A stretch of DNA of 34,892 nucleotides from Pseudolabrys sp. (GCA_026125925.1 JAHCKF010000004.1:1-34892), one strand, 5' to 3'; shown: positions 8,642 through 16,730, counted from the first letter of the stretch. The notes: generated by a model not told the origin, from the sequence alone. A program made the numbers and translations.

Positions 8642-8703
8642 CTGGTGCGCTAACATCACCACATCTCACCACGTTTTAAATTGCGAACATGTGTTAGCAC
8701 CAG
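8642..8703. repeat. Bulged inverted repeat next to the iteron-like array
   Basis: CTGGT (8642-8646) and GCTAACA (8649-8655) pair with TGTTAGC (8692-8698) and ACCAG (8699-8703). This gives a 12-bp stem with a 2-nt bulge and a loop of about 36 nt that is AT-rich. It directly abuts the repeat array that starts at 8704. Confidence 0.5.
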
Positions 8704-9033
8704 CCGAGAAGACCGTTACAAACGCCGGAAACCACCGTTACCTCGTCGGATACAAACGTTACATCGGCCGGGAAAAGCGTTGCGCGGGCGGAAACAACCG
8801 TTGCGCGCCCGCTCCCTCGTCCATTGTTTTCATTCAGTAATTCGGGTCAGAGGCCTGAAATTCATCGGAGACAAACGTTACATCGCAAAGCAGACGGAGG
8901 GGGGAGTCGCGGATCTACTTTTTGGTGATTTTGGGCCAGCATTTTCGGCCTTTCCAGGAGTTCCATGATTGCCGGCATTGGCCGCCCAAACGCTTTCCGG
9001 GTTAAGTGTTACAAAGTCGGAAACAAACGTTAC
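8704..9033. repeat. Iteron-like direct repeats, consensus CGGAnACAAaCGTTaC
   Basis: Five units lie in tandem, ending at 8719, 8741, 8762, 8783 and 8804, so the period is 21-22 bp, about two helical turns. Units: 8704-8719 (divergent), 8726-8741, 8747-8762 (CGGATACAAACGTTAC), 8768-8783 and 8789-8804 (with GTTGC). Two more separate copies follow at 8866-8881 and 9018-9033 in the same orientation. Same-face spacing indicates cooperative protein binding. Candidate roles are arm-type sites of the lost integrase/excisionase, a replication origin, or an operator. The stretch 8541-9527 has no convincing gene. Confidence 0.75.
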
Positions 9034-9195
9034 TTTTCTACTGTGTAACGGGGGGCCAAAAATTTTCGTTCCCGCCTCTGATCGGCCTCAATACTTTTCC
9101 TTGTCCCCGAAAACCGCCCCCCTTTCTCGGCGTTGATAAGGGGCGCCGCTTGACCACCAACATTATGCCGATCTGACCACCGCCAACGTCCGCCA

Positions 9196-9245
9196 GCTGT
9201 GACCAAGTGCGACTTAAGGGTCCTTAAGTCGCACTTGGTCACAGC
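9196..9245. repeat. 50-bp near-perfect palindrome
   Basis: A 24-base arm (9196-9219) is followed by GT and then its exact reverse complement (9222-9245). The arm includes GACCAAGTGCGACTTAAGG. There is no T-run after it, so it is not a standard terminator. A DNA cruciform or a binding site for a dimeric protein is more likely. Confidence 0.85.
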
Positions 9246-9527
9246 GACGTCGTCCGGATGCGCGATCAAAACTGCGCTCCGCGGTACGCACGACGGCGGA
9301 GTTCTCCCGCAAAAAACAAGCAAAACCCGCTCGGCCGGCCGCACGTTCGACCTCAGTCTCGTCCGGATCACCGAACCGGACGAATAACTTCCATCGCCTC
9401 GCGGCCGCCGCCAAAGCTGTTCCGTCCGGACGAAACCAGAAAACTTTTCCCCCTTCGTTTGGTTTCTGTGGATGGCCGCCCCCCTCCACTATCGGGGTTT
9501 GCCGAGACCTATGCGCTTAATGTCCGC

Positions 9528-9821
9528 ATGAGTGACAGCATTCTCAATGGCGCATCCACGCTCTGGATGGTGATGGCGCAATTCAACGGCCGGACGGTGA
9601 TCCCAGTCGCGGACGTTTGCCGCGCGTTTTTTCTACACCTCTCGGAGGAGAAGTTCTTGCGCAAGTGTTTACGCGGTGACCTCGCGTTACCTGTCGTTAG
9701 GATCGAAAAGTCTCAGAAATCCATGCGGGGGATATATGTCAGCGACCTTGCGGCTTACATCGACGAACGACGTGCTGCCGCAGTTCGGGAGCGCGATCAA
9801 CTATGCGGCCTGGATCCATGA
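9528..9821 (+). CDS. PrtN-family (pyocin activator-like) regulator
   Basis: A 97-aa protein with the PrtN domain spanning almost its full length: MVMAQFNGRTVIPVADVCR, FFLHLSEEKFLRKCLRGDLA, LPVVRIEKSQKSMRGIYVSD and LAAYIDERRAAAVRER. In Pseudomonas, PrtN activates pyocin genes; related short proteins are common next to integrases in alphaproteobacterial islands, where they probably regulate element genes. The start at 9528 is chosen because the domain begins a few residues later. Just upstream are repeated CGTCCGG elements (9360-9366 with CCGGACG at 9376-9382; CGTCCGGACG at 9423-9432), possible operators. Its stop overlaps the next start (ATGA at 9818-9821). Confidence 0.85.
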   Translation: MSDSILNGASTLWMVMAQFNGRTVIPVADVCRAFFLHLSEEKFLRKCLRGDLALPVVRIEKSQKSMRGIYVSDLAAYIDERRAAAVRERDQLCGLDP

Positions 9822-10014
9822 AGTACGACGCCGGTACGACCTGCCTCCGCGCCCACCGCCGATTTGCGGGGCGAACGCGGCTCCTCGTCCCATCGTCAAC
9901 TGCGCCGCAAACCTACCGAGAGCTCATCGATCAAGGCCAGTTACCGCGCCTCCGATTGCAGCGAATTCGGAAGCCGGCAACAGAGCATTGAGCCACATTT
10001 TGGAAGGAGCGTGA
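9818..10014 (+). pseudogene. Broken helix-turn-helix/excisionase-like small gene
   Basis: The ATG at 9818 overlaps the PrtN stop. In that frame a 57-aa peptide ends with TYRELIDQGQLPRLRLQRIRKP, which looks like the recognition-helix and wing part of AlpA/excisionase-like DNA-binding proteins. The expected front part (YDLPPRPPPICGANAA) lies one frame away. This suggests one small HTH gene broken by a single-base change at about 9905-9915. The position between PrtN and the DUF6634-like gene, where such a gene is common in islands, supports the reading. Confidence is low because the remnant is short. Confidence 0.35.
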
Positions 10015-10015
10015 G

Positions 10016-10447
10016 ATGGATGATGACATTTTCGAACTTGAACTCAAATTGACGTCGACGGGCGTGTCGATGTTCATGTTGGCCAACGAAGTGGACGCGA
10101 CGGACCCGCACCCCTGGTGGGACCAACCATCTCCAAATCGAACAGGTCTCACGATCCGCGAAGAAATGCGCAGACTGCGCGATGATCTTTGCCGCATCGA
10201 GGAAGGATGGACACCAGGGCCGTCGGACCTAGCGAAAGCACCTGTTTTAGAGAGGTGGTCGATCGTTCAGATTGACGATGAACCCTTGTGGCGCATCGAG
10301 GCTAAGGCCTACCGGTTTCCCGGCTTCCGCGCCGGCTCCGAGATCACCTCGATGCAGATCCTCGCAATCGATCTCAATCTCACATGGGCGCGAGACCGAG
10401 CTCACCTGTATGCCCTGGGCACGCCCGAGGACGTGGCTCTCTCTTAG
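10016..10447 (+). CDS. DUF6634-like hypothetical protein
   Basis: A 143-aa protein with a strong ribosome-binding site (GGAAGGAG at 10002-10009, six bases before the ATG). The central segment MRRLRDDLCRIEEGWTPGPS followed by DLAKAPVLERW resembles DUF6634 proteins of rhizobial islands and plasmids. The C-terminal part ITSMQILAIDLNLTWARDRA and LYALGTPED also fits. It looks cytosolic, with no catalytic motif that I recognise. It follows the PrtN gene and the HTH remnant on the same strand, which suggests an old element-control operon. Gene status is firm; the family call is moderate. Confidence 0.65.
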   Translation: MDDDIFELELKLTSTGVSMFMLANEVDATDPHPWWDQPSPNRTGLTIREEMRRLRDDLCRIEEGWTPGPSDLAKAPVLERWSIVQIDDEPLWRIEAKAYRFPGFRAGSEITSMQILAIDLNLTWARDRAHLYALGTPEDVALS

Positions 10448-10515
10448 CCGATATATCGTGACGACCGTCTCGACGCTGACATCCCTGGCAAGTCCGCCGC
10501 CGTCAGCAACCGGCC

Positions 10516-11508
10516 CTATTCTGCTTCGGCCTGCGACGGCCGGTCGCCGAACCGCCACCCGAACGCCTGCAGCACCCGCGCCCGCGTCGCCTTGAAACTC
10601 CGCGTTCCAGTCGTCGGCAGCGCTTCGATGTCTTTCAGCAGTTTCTGGTAGCCACTCAACTGGTCGCTCGCCTTCCAGTACCGTTCCAACGCCGCCGAGT
10701 GTGGCTCGAACCGCGCCATCACCGCGCCGTAGTCGATCACCGGATCGTCGCCTCGCGCGTCGGTCCGCAAGTTTCTGGCGTCGCGGCACCAGCTCGACCA
10801 AGCCGCGTCGAACCATGACTTGCACACATACTGGACGAACTCTTCCTAGACTCGATAAGTTTGGGCTAGCCTACCACCTGGATGCAGCAGCCGTCGCCGG
10901 CCGAGACGGCCAAGTTCGCTCTCGGCCTTGTTGAACAACTTGCTCAATGTTTGTAGTGCCAGGTCTTCACCCGCGGCGCTGGCGGCAAGGGCCTCACGGC
11001 AGGCCGCCAACATCATCGCTGCGCCCTCGCGCGCCGCCGAGTCCGTATCAGCCAACTGTTCGGCCGAGCCGAAGGCGGCCTCGATCAAAGGCATCATTGG
11101 AACGAAACCGACGTCCAGGACAACCCGTTCCACGCCTTGCCAAGGCGCACGCAGTCGCTTTGCAAGGGAGTCAATCGACCGATAGACCTCGACCACCGCA
11201 GAGTTGTCGACATCAATGACCACCGGCCGAGCGAGTCCAGCAAGGGGGATGATGGCCAGCCCGACAACGGGCATCGGGCGTTCGTCGCTTGGTCCGAGAT
11301 CGCCGCTCCCCCAGATGGCCAGAACAGTGCGCTGGCTCAAACAGCAGCCCCCCGCGATAGCCGAGAAGCTGCGTTTTGCTGCCTCATGCCGCACCCAGTC
11401 GACCAGCCGCCGCGTGGCACGGTGTCCTTCCGCCAAGGCGGGAAGGCTCTCGCGAGCCTGTCCGGGCTGACGCGCGCAAGCCAAATTGGCGAGCCGCAAG
11501 CGAAGCAA
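10516..11508 (-). pseudogene. ISL3-like transposase with in-frame stop
   Basis: One frame carries a protein-like sequence of about 330 codons interrupted by TAG at 10846-10848. Upstream of the stop (to 11508) are RLVDWVRHEAAKRSFSAIA, an HTH-like SQRTVLAIW, PVVIDVDNSAVVEVYRSID, RVVLDVGFVPMMPLIEAAFG and DTDSAAREGAAMMLAACREA. Downstream come SWFDAAWSSWCRDARNL and SFKATRARVLQAFGWRFG. The order (HTH, two acidic beta-strands, C-terminal RARVLQAFG) resembles ISL3-type DDE transposases. The N-terminal zinc finger is missing and I found no terminal inverted repeats, so this is a dead remnant. Family assignment is tentative. Confidence 0.45.
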
Positions 11509-11561
11509 GCGGGCCGATCAATATCGTCGCTATGCAGAAACTTCTTCCGGGTGTGCGGCAT
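11454..11561 (-). pseudogene. 5' fragment of a small zinc-ribbon protein
   Basis: From an ATG at 11561 the minus strand reads MPHTRKKFLHSDDIDRPACF then ACGSPIWLARVSPDR. The CxxC (CFAC) followed by GSPIWLARV resembles the start of rhizobial zinc-ribbon hypothetical proteins. The frame then runs over the transposase remnant in another frame and loses protein character, so this looks like a truncated gene joined to the remnant at about 11450-11500. The fragment is short, so certainty is low. Confidence 0.3.
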
Positions 11562-11761
11562 CGACAGCTCCCCATCTGATTAGGCGGGAGCTCCATCGCG
11601 TCGCCACCGACGCCTGGGAATGCTGTGCCGATAATAATTAGTTAACCACCGGATATCGAAAGAGTTCAAGCATTAATCGCGTCAGCCGTTGTTACATAAT
11701 GTCCTCGCGACGAACTAATTCGCCCGCATGCGGTTTGCCTGCCGCGTAGAGGAGCGAGATT

Positions 11762-11926
11762 ATGGTGACTGTGCCGAAGGGACATGAGCGACCATCAGAA
11801 GACGATGAGGCGCGTGAGCAGCTCGGGCCCCAGGGGGTTCCCGGCAAGCCGAACCGGAACAAAATGACACCCGACGCGGAGAAACAGACGCCCCGCAGCG
11901 GCGAATTTGACGGGAATACCGCATGA
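11762..11926 (+). CDS. Small hydrophilic hypothetical protein (54 aa)
   Basis: A 54-residue, strongly charged reading frame beginning MVTVPKGHERPSEDDEAREQ and ending SGEFDGNTA. It has a good ribosome-binding site, AGGAG at 11750-11754, seven bases before the ATG. Low complexity, many D/E/K/P/G and no hydrophobic segment suggest an intrinsically disordered cytosolic protein. An AT-rich stretch at 11626-11700 upstream could hold its promoter. I do not recognise a family. It is the best-supported gene in the otherwise weakly coding stretch 11562-12535. Confidence 0.5.
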   Translation: MVTVPKGHERPSEDDEAREQLGPQGVPGKPNRNKMTPDAEKQTPRSGEFDGNTA

Positions 11927-12122
11927 GAGCGCAGCCCGCCGATAGACATCGAGGAGTTCGCCCGTCGCCCAGCGCAGAGAGCATCCGCGCAGCGCCTGGC
12001 GGCCCGGTATAAGCGTCCCACCCGGACGATTATTGGCCATCGCAAAGCGGAACGGTGTTGCCATCAAAGCACCAATGAGGGCCAAGGCGCCAGACAACTT
12101 CTCAGCAGCGGGAGTAATGCGT

Positions 12123-12257
12123 ATGAAGAACCCCGCTAAGGTCATCAAAGAAGCAGTCAAAGACGCTCGCGGCTTTTCGGATCGCGAAGAGTGGGAAGTC
12201 TTGCAGCTCCTCACACCGGCAGCGCCGGCGACGTCCTTCCCACCGACCCCACCGTGA
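12123..12257 (+). CDS. Possible 44-aa small protein
   Basis: Reads MKNPAKVIKEAVKDARGFSD then REEWEVLQLLTP and a proline/alanine tail. GGGAG at 12110-12114 lies eight bases before this ATG; an ATG at 12117 is also in frame. The first 30 residues look like an amphipathic helix pair. It could equally be the fragment of a larger gene, since the surrounding stretch is eroded and a minus-strand frame overlaps it. No family recognised. Confidence 0.25.
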   Translation: MKNPAKVIKEAVKDARGFSDREEWEVLQLLTPAAPATSFPPTPP

Positions 12258-12535
12258 GGCTGTGATGCTCTGTAGCGGCGAGCCACGCTTGTACGGAGGG
12301 CGGCAGCAAGTCCCCCATCAGCCTTTCCGCCAGCGCTGCGGCTTCCTCTGCTGTTGTGGGCCTTCTTGCAGTGAGCGCGCCCAGTGGCGAACCAATCACG
12401 CTTACGGCCAGCGTCGTGTGGCCGCGACCAAAATCTCTTGGAATAAGGAAAGATGATAGGCTAGAAGCCGCCCCTACGGATGAAGATCCTCTGTTCAATA
12501 CGCACCACCCTGCGGCACCGTCGCGATGGCGCACG

Positions 12536-15004
12536 CTACCGAGCGAGGTTCGGCAAAGCGTAAGCGACAACGTAATCGCCAACTTTCGTGCCGAGCGACC
12601 CATGCCCGCCTGCCATGACGAGCACATACTGGCGCCCATCTTGCCCGGCATAAGTCATTGGTGTTGCTTGCCCACCGGCGGGCAAACGGTCTCGCCATAG
12701 CTGCTCTCCGGTGGCCACGTCGTAAGCGCGGACGTAGTAGTCGAGTGTGCCAGAGAGAAATGCGACACCGCCCGCGGTCATCATCGGCCCCCCCAAGGTT
12801 GGCACGCCCATCTTGAATGGTAGCGGGACCGGCGCCCGATCACGCACCGTGCCGTTCTTGTGCATCCAAACGACTCGGCCCGTCGTCAGATCGGCGGCGG
12901 CGACGTAGCCCCACGGCGGCTGGGTACAGGGCAGCCCGAGGAACGACGTGAAGGCATACAATTGCACGGCAAAAGGCGCGCCGAAGTTTTCGTTGAGGGC
13001 GGGCAGACTTCCTTCCGGGCGATTGTTGCCTTGAACGTAAAGCGTCGTGTCGTCGGAGCGCGGCACCAGCCGTGATACAAAAGGTAGATACGCAGGAGTA
13101 ATGAAGGCGATCTGCCGCGCGGGATCGACCGCGATGCTGCCCCAGTTGAACACGCCAAAATTTCCCGGGTGGATCAAAGAGCCCTGTTGCGAAGGCGGCG
13201 TGAACCGGCCTTCATAGCGCAGGCGGCGGTATTGGATGCGGCAGGCCATCTGATCGATCAAGGTCGCGCCCCACATGTCGCTTCCGTTAAGAAGTTCGGG
13301 CGCCAGCGACAACGCAGATACCGGTTGGGTCGGAGCTGTGTGATCGCCCTTGGCGGCGCCTTGCGGCGCGGGCACCTCCCGCACCGGGAGGATCGGCCGG
13401 CCGTTGCGGCGGTCGAGCACGAAAATTTCGCCTTGCTTGGTCGGCTGAACCAGCGCCGGCACGGTCTGGCCCTTGATGGTCAGGTCTACGAGGCTCGGTT
13501 GCGACGGGACATCGTAATCCCACAGATCGTGATGAACCGTCTGGAAGCGCCAACGCAGTTTCCCGGTGGAAAGGTCCAGCGCTACGATCGACGAGGAAAA
13601 ACGCTCTACGTCTTCGCTACGGTTGCCGCCCCATTGATCAGGTGGCTGATTGCCGAGGGGAACATAGACGAGACCGAGGTTTTCATCCGCACTTAGAATG
13701 GACCAGGCATTGGGCGAATTTGGCGTATAGCTTTGTCCGGGCGGCAACGGCGTCGTAATGTCGGGATTGCCGGAATCCCACGCCCAGACCAGGCGACCGG
13801 TCGCAATATCGAATGCCCTGATAACGCCAGACTGCTCGGAAGTAGAAACGTTGTCCAGCACCGTGCCGCCGACGATCACCATACCCCGGGCGACCACAAC
13901 CGGAGAGGTCGAATAATACGCGCCTGGACGGACATTTGGCATATCGGTCCAAAGATTAATCTGTCCGGTACCCTTGCCGAAATTTCGACAGACCGCGCCA
14001 CTGGCCGGATCAAGCGCGATCAAGCGGCCATCCGCTGTCGGCATGAATAACATGGCCGCGCATTCGGTCGTCGGCGCGCCGTCAGTCGCCACCGGGAGCT
14101 TCAGCGCCTGATCGTTCTGTGACGTGGGAGCTGCACCCTCGCTCGGCGGAGATGCCGCCGTCCCGTTGCCCGGATAATAGGAAAGTCCGCGACACGTGAG
14201 GTGCTGGAGCGCGAGATCATTCAGTATCTTCGGAGTGTATCGCCAGATCTCCTTACCGGTCGTCGCTTCCAGAGCAACAACCGATTGATGAGGCGTACAA
14301 AGGAAGAGACTGGTGCCGACCTTCAACGGCGTCACTTCAAACGTGGTTTCGTGAGGGTCGCCGGGCGCGCCGGGAATGTCCCCAGTACGATAGCGCCACG
14401 CGACCTTCAGGTTTGACACATTCTGGGGCGTAATTTGATCCAGCGGTGAATAGCGCTGGCCCCGTTCCGTACGACCATAAGCATGCCATTCACCCGGCGG
14501 GACATCGGTAGCGCTCATTACGTCAGAAGCCTGGGGAGCAGCCGCCGAGCCTTCGATGCGATGCGGATCGACAAGCAGGGATATCCCTCCCACCGCGAGG
14601 GCGGCGACAAGCGACAGGCTGAGCACCAAGCCATTGCCCCGCAACAGCGGGACGGGCCGGTACGGATCGTTCGCCAACGGCGGCCGGAACCAAGGCAGGA
14701 GCAAGAGAAGACCGACGATGAAGATGATGTCGCCACGAGGAACGAGAGCCCACCAGTCGAGCCCGACCTCCCAAAGCGACCAAATCAGCGCTCCCGCGAT
14801 GAGCGCGGCCTGCACAGACAGCGCGGCGGGCAAGCGACGATAGAGCAACAAGGCGGTTGTCAGAAAGCCACCCCCCGCAACCAGATAAAACCACGATCCT
14901 CCCAGCACGGCGAGCCACGCACCGCCGCCGGCAAGTGCCGCGCCCAGTATGGCCACCAGGACTGCCAGTGCACGGGAAGCGAAAATGTTGGGACGAAAGG
15001 CCAT
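12536..15004 (-). CDS. gcd: Membrane-bound PQQ-dependent glucose dehydrogenase family (glucose/quinate/shikimate)
   Basis: About 822 aa. Five hydrophobic helices occupy residues 1-150 (starting MAFRPNIFASRALAV), as in membrane glucose dehydrogenase, followed by a periplasmic eight-bladed PQQ propeller. Seen: GEWHAYGRTERGQRYSPLDQI, LTCRGLSYYP with the PQQ-binding His and Arg, LWDYDVPSQPSLVDL with the catalytic-type Asp, and PTKQGEIFVLDRR with the active-site Lys. It oxidises sugars or cyclic polyols in the periplasm and passes electrons to ubiquinone. The start at 15004 has GAAGGGAAC upstream, while longer frames are not protein-like. Glucose versus quinate/shikimate is unresolved. No pqq synthesis genes are in the window. 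Confidence 0.9.
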   Translation of the reverse strand: MAFRPNIFASRALAVLVAILGAALAGGGAWLAVLGGSWFYLVAGGGFLTTALLLYRRLPAALSVQAALIAGALIWSLWEVGLDWWALVPRGDIIFIVGLLLLLPWFRPPLANDPYRPVPLLRGNGLVLSLSLVAALAVGGISLLVDPHRIEGSAAAPQASDVMSATDVPPGEWHAYGRTERGQRYSPLDQITPQNVSNLKVAWRYRTGDIPGAPGDPHETTFEVTPLKVGTSLFLCTPHQSVVALEATTGKEIWRYTPKILNDLALQHLTCRGLSYYPGNGTAASPPSEGAAPTSQNDQALKLPVATDGAPTTECAAMLFMPTADGRLIALDPASGAVCRNFGKGTGQINLWTDMPNVRPGAYYSTSPVVVARGMVIVGGTVLDNVSTSEQSGVIRAFDIATGRLVWAWDSGNPDITTPLPPGQSYTPNSPNAWSILSADENLGLVYVPLGNQPPDQWGGNRSEDVERFSSSIVALDLSTGKLRWRFQTVHHDLWDYDVPSQPSLVDLTIKGQTVPALVQPTKQGEIFVLDRRNGRPILPVREVPAPQGAAKGDHTAPTQPVSALSLAPELLNGSDMWGATLIDQMACRIQYRRLRYEGRFTPPSQQGSLIHPGNFGVFNWGSIAVDPARQIAFITPAYLPFVSRLVPRSDDTTLYVQGNNRPEGSLPALNENFGAPFAVQLYAFTSFLGLPCTQPPWGYVAAADLTTGRVVWMHKNGTVRDRAPVPLPFKMGVPTLGGPMMTAGGVAFLSGTLDYYVRAYDVATGEQLWRDRLPAGGQATPMTYAGQDGRQYVLVMAGGHGSLGTKVGDYVVAYALPNLAR

Positions 15005-15196
15005 CGGAAAGTTCCCTTCAGTGGCCAACGCTGCGTCGCGGTTAAAGTTGCAGGATAATTCCTTTCGAACGGGCAACGAGCCGGGGTCTCCTATCTGCTC
15101 GCTAGGCCTGAGATTCCTCGAAGCAACGATCCCAGACCTGATCGATAGCAGAGTGCCCGACGTGCTCATCGAATCGGCAATTTCGGATCGGTTCGC

Positions 15197-15928
15197 TTAC
15201 ATGCGTTCCTTGATGCCGGTCCGCAACAGCCACCAATTGGCCGGATAACTGGTTACAAACCCTACGACCATGGCGATCTGCATCATGAACCAGAACTCGG
15301 CTGAGTTGACTTCAAGCGGCACGCCGAGAACACCGCGGAAGATATAGAACTGCGCAAAGGCCATGAATCCGTACATCCCCACCTGCCACGCCGAGAGCGA
15401 AAGCGTATCGGCCTTGACGGCCTGGATCAGGCCTTCGGCGGGCGAGAGATCGCGCATCGGCTTGATGGTAAAATACTGGAAGGCAATGCCGAGCGAGAAG
15501 GCGAATAGATAATCGAGCACCCATACCGCGAACATCTTCTCAGCGAAAAGGGACTTCCAGCCGAGCCATACCGCGATCGATGGAACGAAGAACGCCAGGA
15601 ACTCGGCAATGACATCGCCGATCGCGCATCCCGAGCCGCAATGTGCGGCCCCCTTGGCAACCATGACCGGAAATGGCAGTTCCTTGTTCGGCGGCGTCTT
15701 CCCGGCCGACCTGGCCTCCTGCATCGCTTTGCGGCTCGATAGACGTCCAAAACGGAAGTAGGCCCAAACGACGAACACCGTTCCGAACGTCGCGACGACC
15801 GGCCAGACGACGTTCATGATCGCCATGGCCTGTGGCCGGAGCCCCACGTCGAACGCAATGACGACGGCACAAGCGGCGCCAAACAAGAGCCCCGCGACAG
15901 CGAGAAGGTGCAGCCAGGCCGGGGTCAT
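15197..15928 (-). CDS. DUF4396 membrane protein
   Basis: A 243-aa integral membrane protein with about six hydrophobic helices. Family hallmarks seen: AAHCGSGCAIGDVIAEFLAF (His and two Cys, a likely metal site), YLFAFSLGIAFQYFTIKPMR, KADTLSLSAWQVGMYGFMA, and the end FWFMMQIAMVVGFVTSYPAN. DUF4396 proteins are often found with copper or heavy-metal genes, but no function is established. It lies upstream of the glucose dehydrogenase on the same strand with a gap of about 190 bp, so a separate promoter for the dehydrogenase is possible. Confidence 0.85.
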   Translation of the reverse strand: MTPAWLHLLAVAGLLFGAACAVVIAFDVGLRPQAMAIMNVVWPVVATFGTVFVVWAYFRFGRLSSRKAMQEARSAGKTPPNKELPFPVMVAKGAAHCGSGCAIGDVIAEFLAFFVPSIAVWLGWKSLFAEKMFAVWVLDYLFAFSLGIAFQYFTIKPMRDLSPAEGLIQAVKADTLSLSAWQVGMYGFMAFAQFYIFRGVLGVPLEVNSAEFWFMMQIAMVVGFVTSYPANWWLLRTGIKERM

Positions 15929-15934
15929 CGAACT

Positions 15935-16021
15935 CTACTGCCCCGCCGCTGGGCCGCGCCAAACGGCATTGCACAGCACCATCGCGGTCGCCACCGCATG
16001 TTTCAGACTGGATTTGGTCAT
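15935..16021 (-). pseudogene. Short remnant or leader peptide before the DUF4396 gene
   Basis: A 28-codon frame starts MTKSSLKHAVATAMVLCNAV and stops six bases before the DUF4396 start. SSLKHAVATA resembles the opening of a second, shorter kind of DUF4396-associated protein, but the expected cysteine-rich continuation is missing. It may be a truncated gene or a chance frame. The remaining intergenic DNA, 16022-16262, shows nothing I can name. Confidence 0.2.
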
Positions 16022-16262
16022 ACGATTGCTCCGGTGCGCGTACGAAGGCCGACGGCGTGGGATGTCGGTCGTCAACGTGCCAAGAAGGCAGACCGCTGAA
16101 GCCGACAGCGATAATGGGGAAAGGGCCGGAACAGGCCGGAGCGGATCGGTTGTGCGGGTGCCATAGCAGGCCTCCCTGAAATAGGCGCCGTCCCTGCAGG
16201 GCGAACAAGTTCGCGCAATAATGGTTCCAGATCGGGGCAAGAGATGGCGGTGAAAGGTTCGC

Positions 16263-16730
16263 TCAACCCATGCCAGGCACGATGGCAACGATCCGCTGCG
16301 TGCGGCCGTCCACCAGAATCAGACGATCGGCGGCGAGAATATAGTTCATACCGTTTCCGGACGGCACCTTTTGCTTCAGCGCTTCTGGCAGCGGTCGCGC
16401 GCCGGCTTGTTGGGGCACCGCAGCGCCGACCGCAACGGTGAAGCGAATATCCTGCGTTCGCTCAAGGCTTCCGTTCCTGGCGGCCGTCTGCAACGCCGAC
16501 ACGACCTCCGGCGCAAGCCTGATGTCGCCGGACGACGTCCGCCGGATATCTTCTTGCCGCGAAATGCCACGCCCGCCGATGGTTTCGCTGTTCCTTCCTT
16601 GTTGGCCCCTGATGTAGCCGCTCGCGCCCTGGCTCTTATCGGTGCGAGACCCGTTAATGTCCGGCGAATTTTGCGCGTGGGCAGTAACCGCGAAACAGGC
16701 AGTTACGAGCGCGATAATGGTCCGCTGCAT
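16263..16730 (-). CDS. Secreted DUF1236-domain protein
   Basis: A 155-aa protein with a Sec signal peptide (MQRTIIALVTACFAVTAHAQ, cleavage after AHA) and a strong ribosome-binding site, AAGGAG, eight bases before the ATG; this decides the start at 16730 over longer frames. The mature part has a flexible G/S/R/Q-rich segment, then IRFTVAVGAAVPQQAGARPL and LPEALKQKVPSG, and the DUF1236-like end RLILVDGRTQRIVAIVPG. This is a periplasmic family common in Rhizobiales, of unknown function. It lies 64 bases after the antiporter on the same strand and is probably co-transcribed with it. Confidence 0.75.
   Translation of the reverse strand: MQRTIIALVTACFAVTAHAQNSPDINGSRTDKSQGASGYIRGQQGRNSETIGGRGISRQEDIRRTSSGDIRLAPEVVSALQTAARNGSLERTQDIRFTVAVGAAVPQQAGARPLPEALKQKVPSGNGMNYILAADRLILVDGRTQRIVAIVPGMG

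Noticed and set aside
8704..9033. CRISPR array
   Set aside because: Units are 16 bp with about 5-bp gaps and degenerate; no 25-40 bp spacers and no cas genes.
9030..9489. Minus-strand frames opposite the palindrome region
   Set aside because: They read through the palindrome and low-complexity DNA, lack a ribosome-binding site and show no family features.
11692..12286. Minus-strand frames of about 110-160 codons
   Set aside because: They overlap the better-supported small plus-strand gene and have mixed composition with no recognisable motif.
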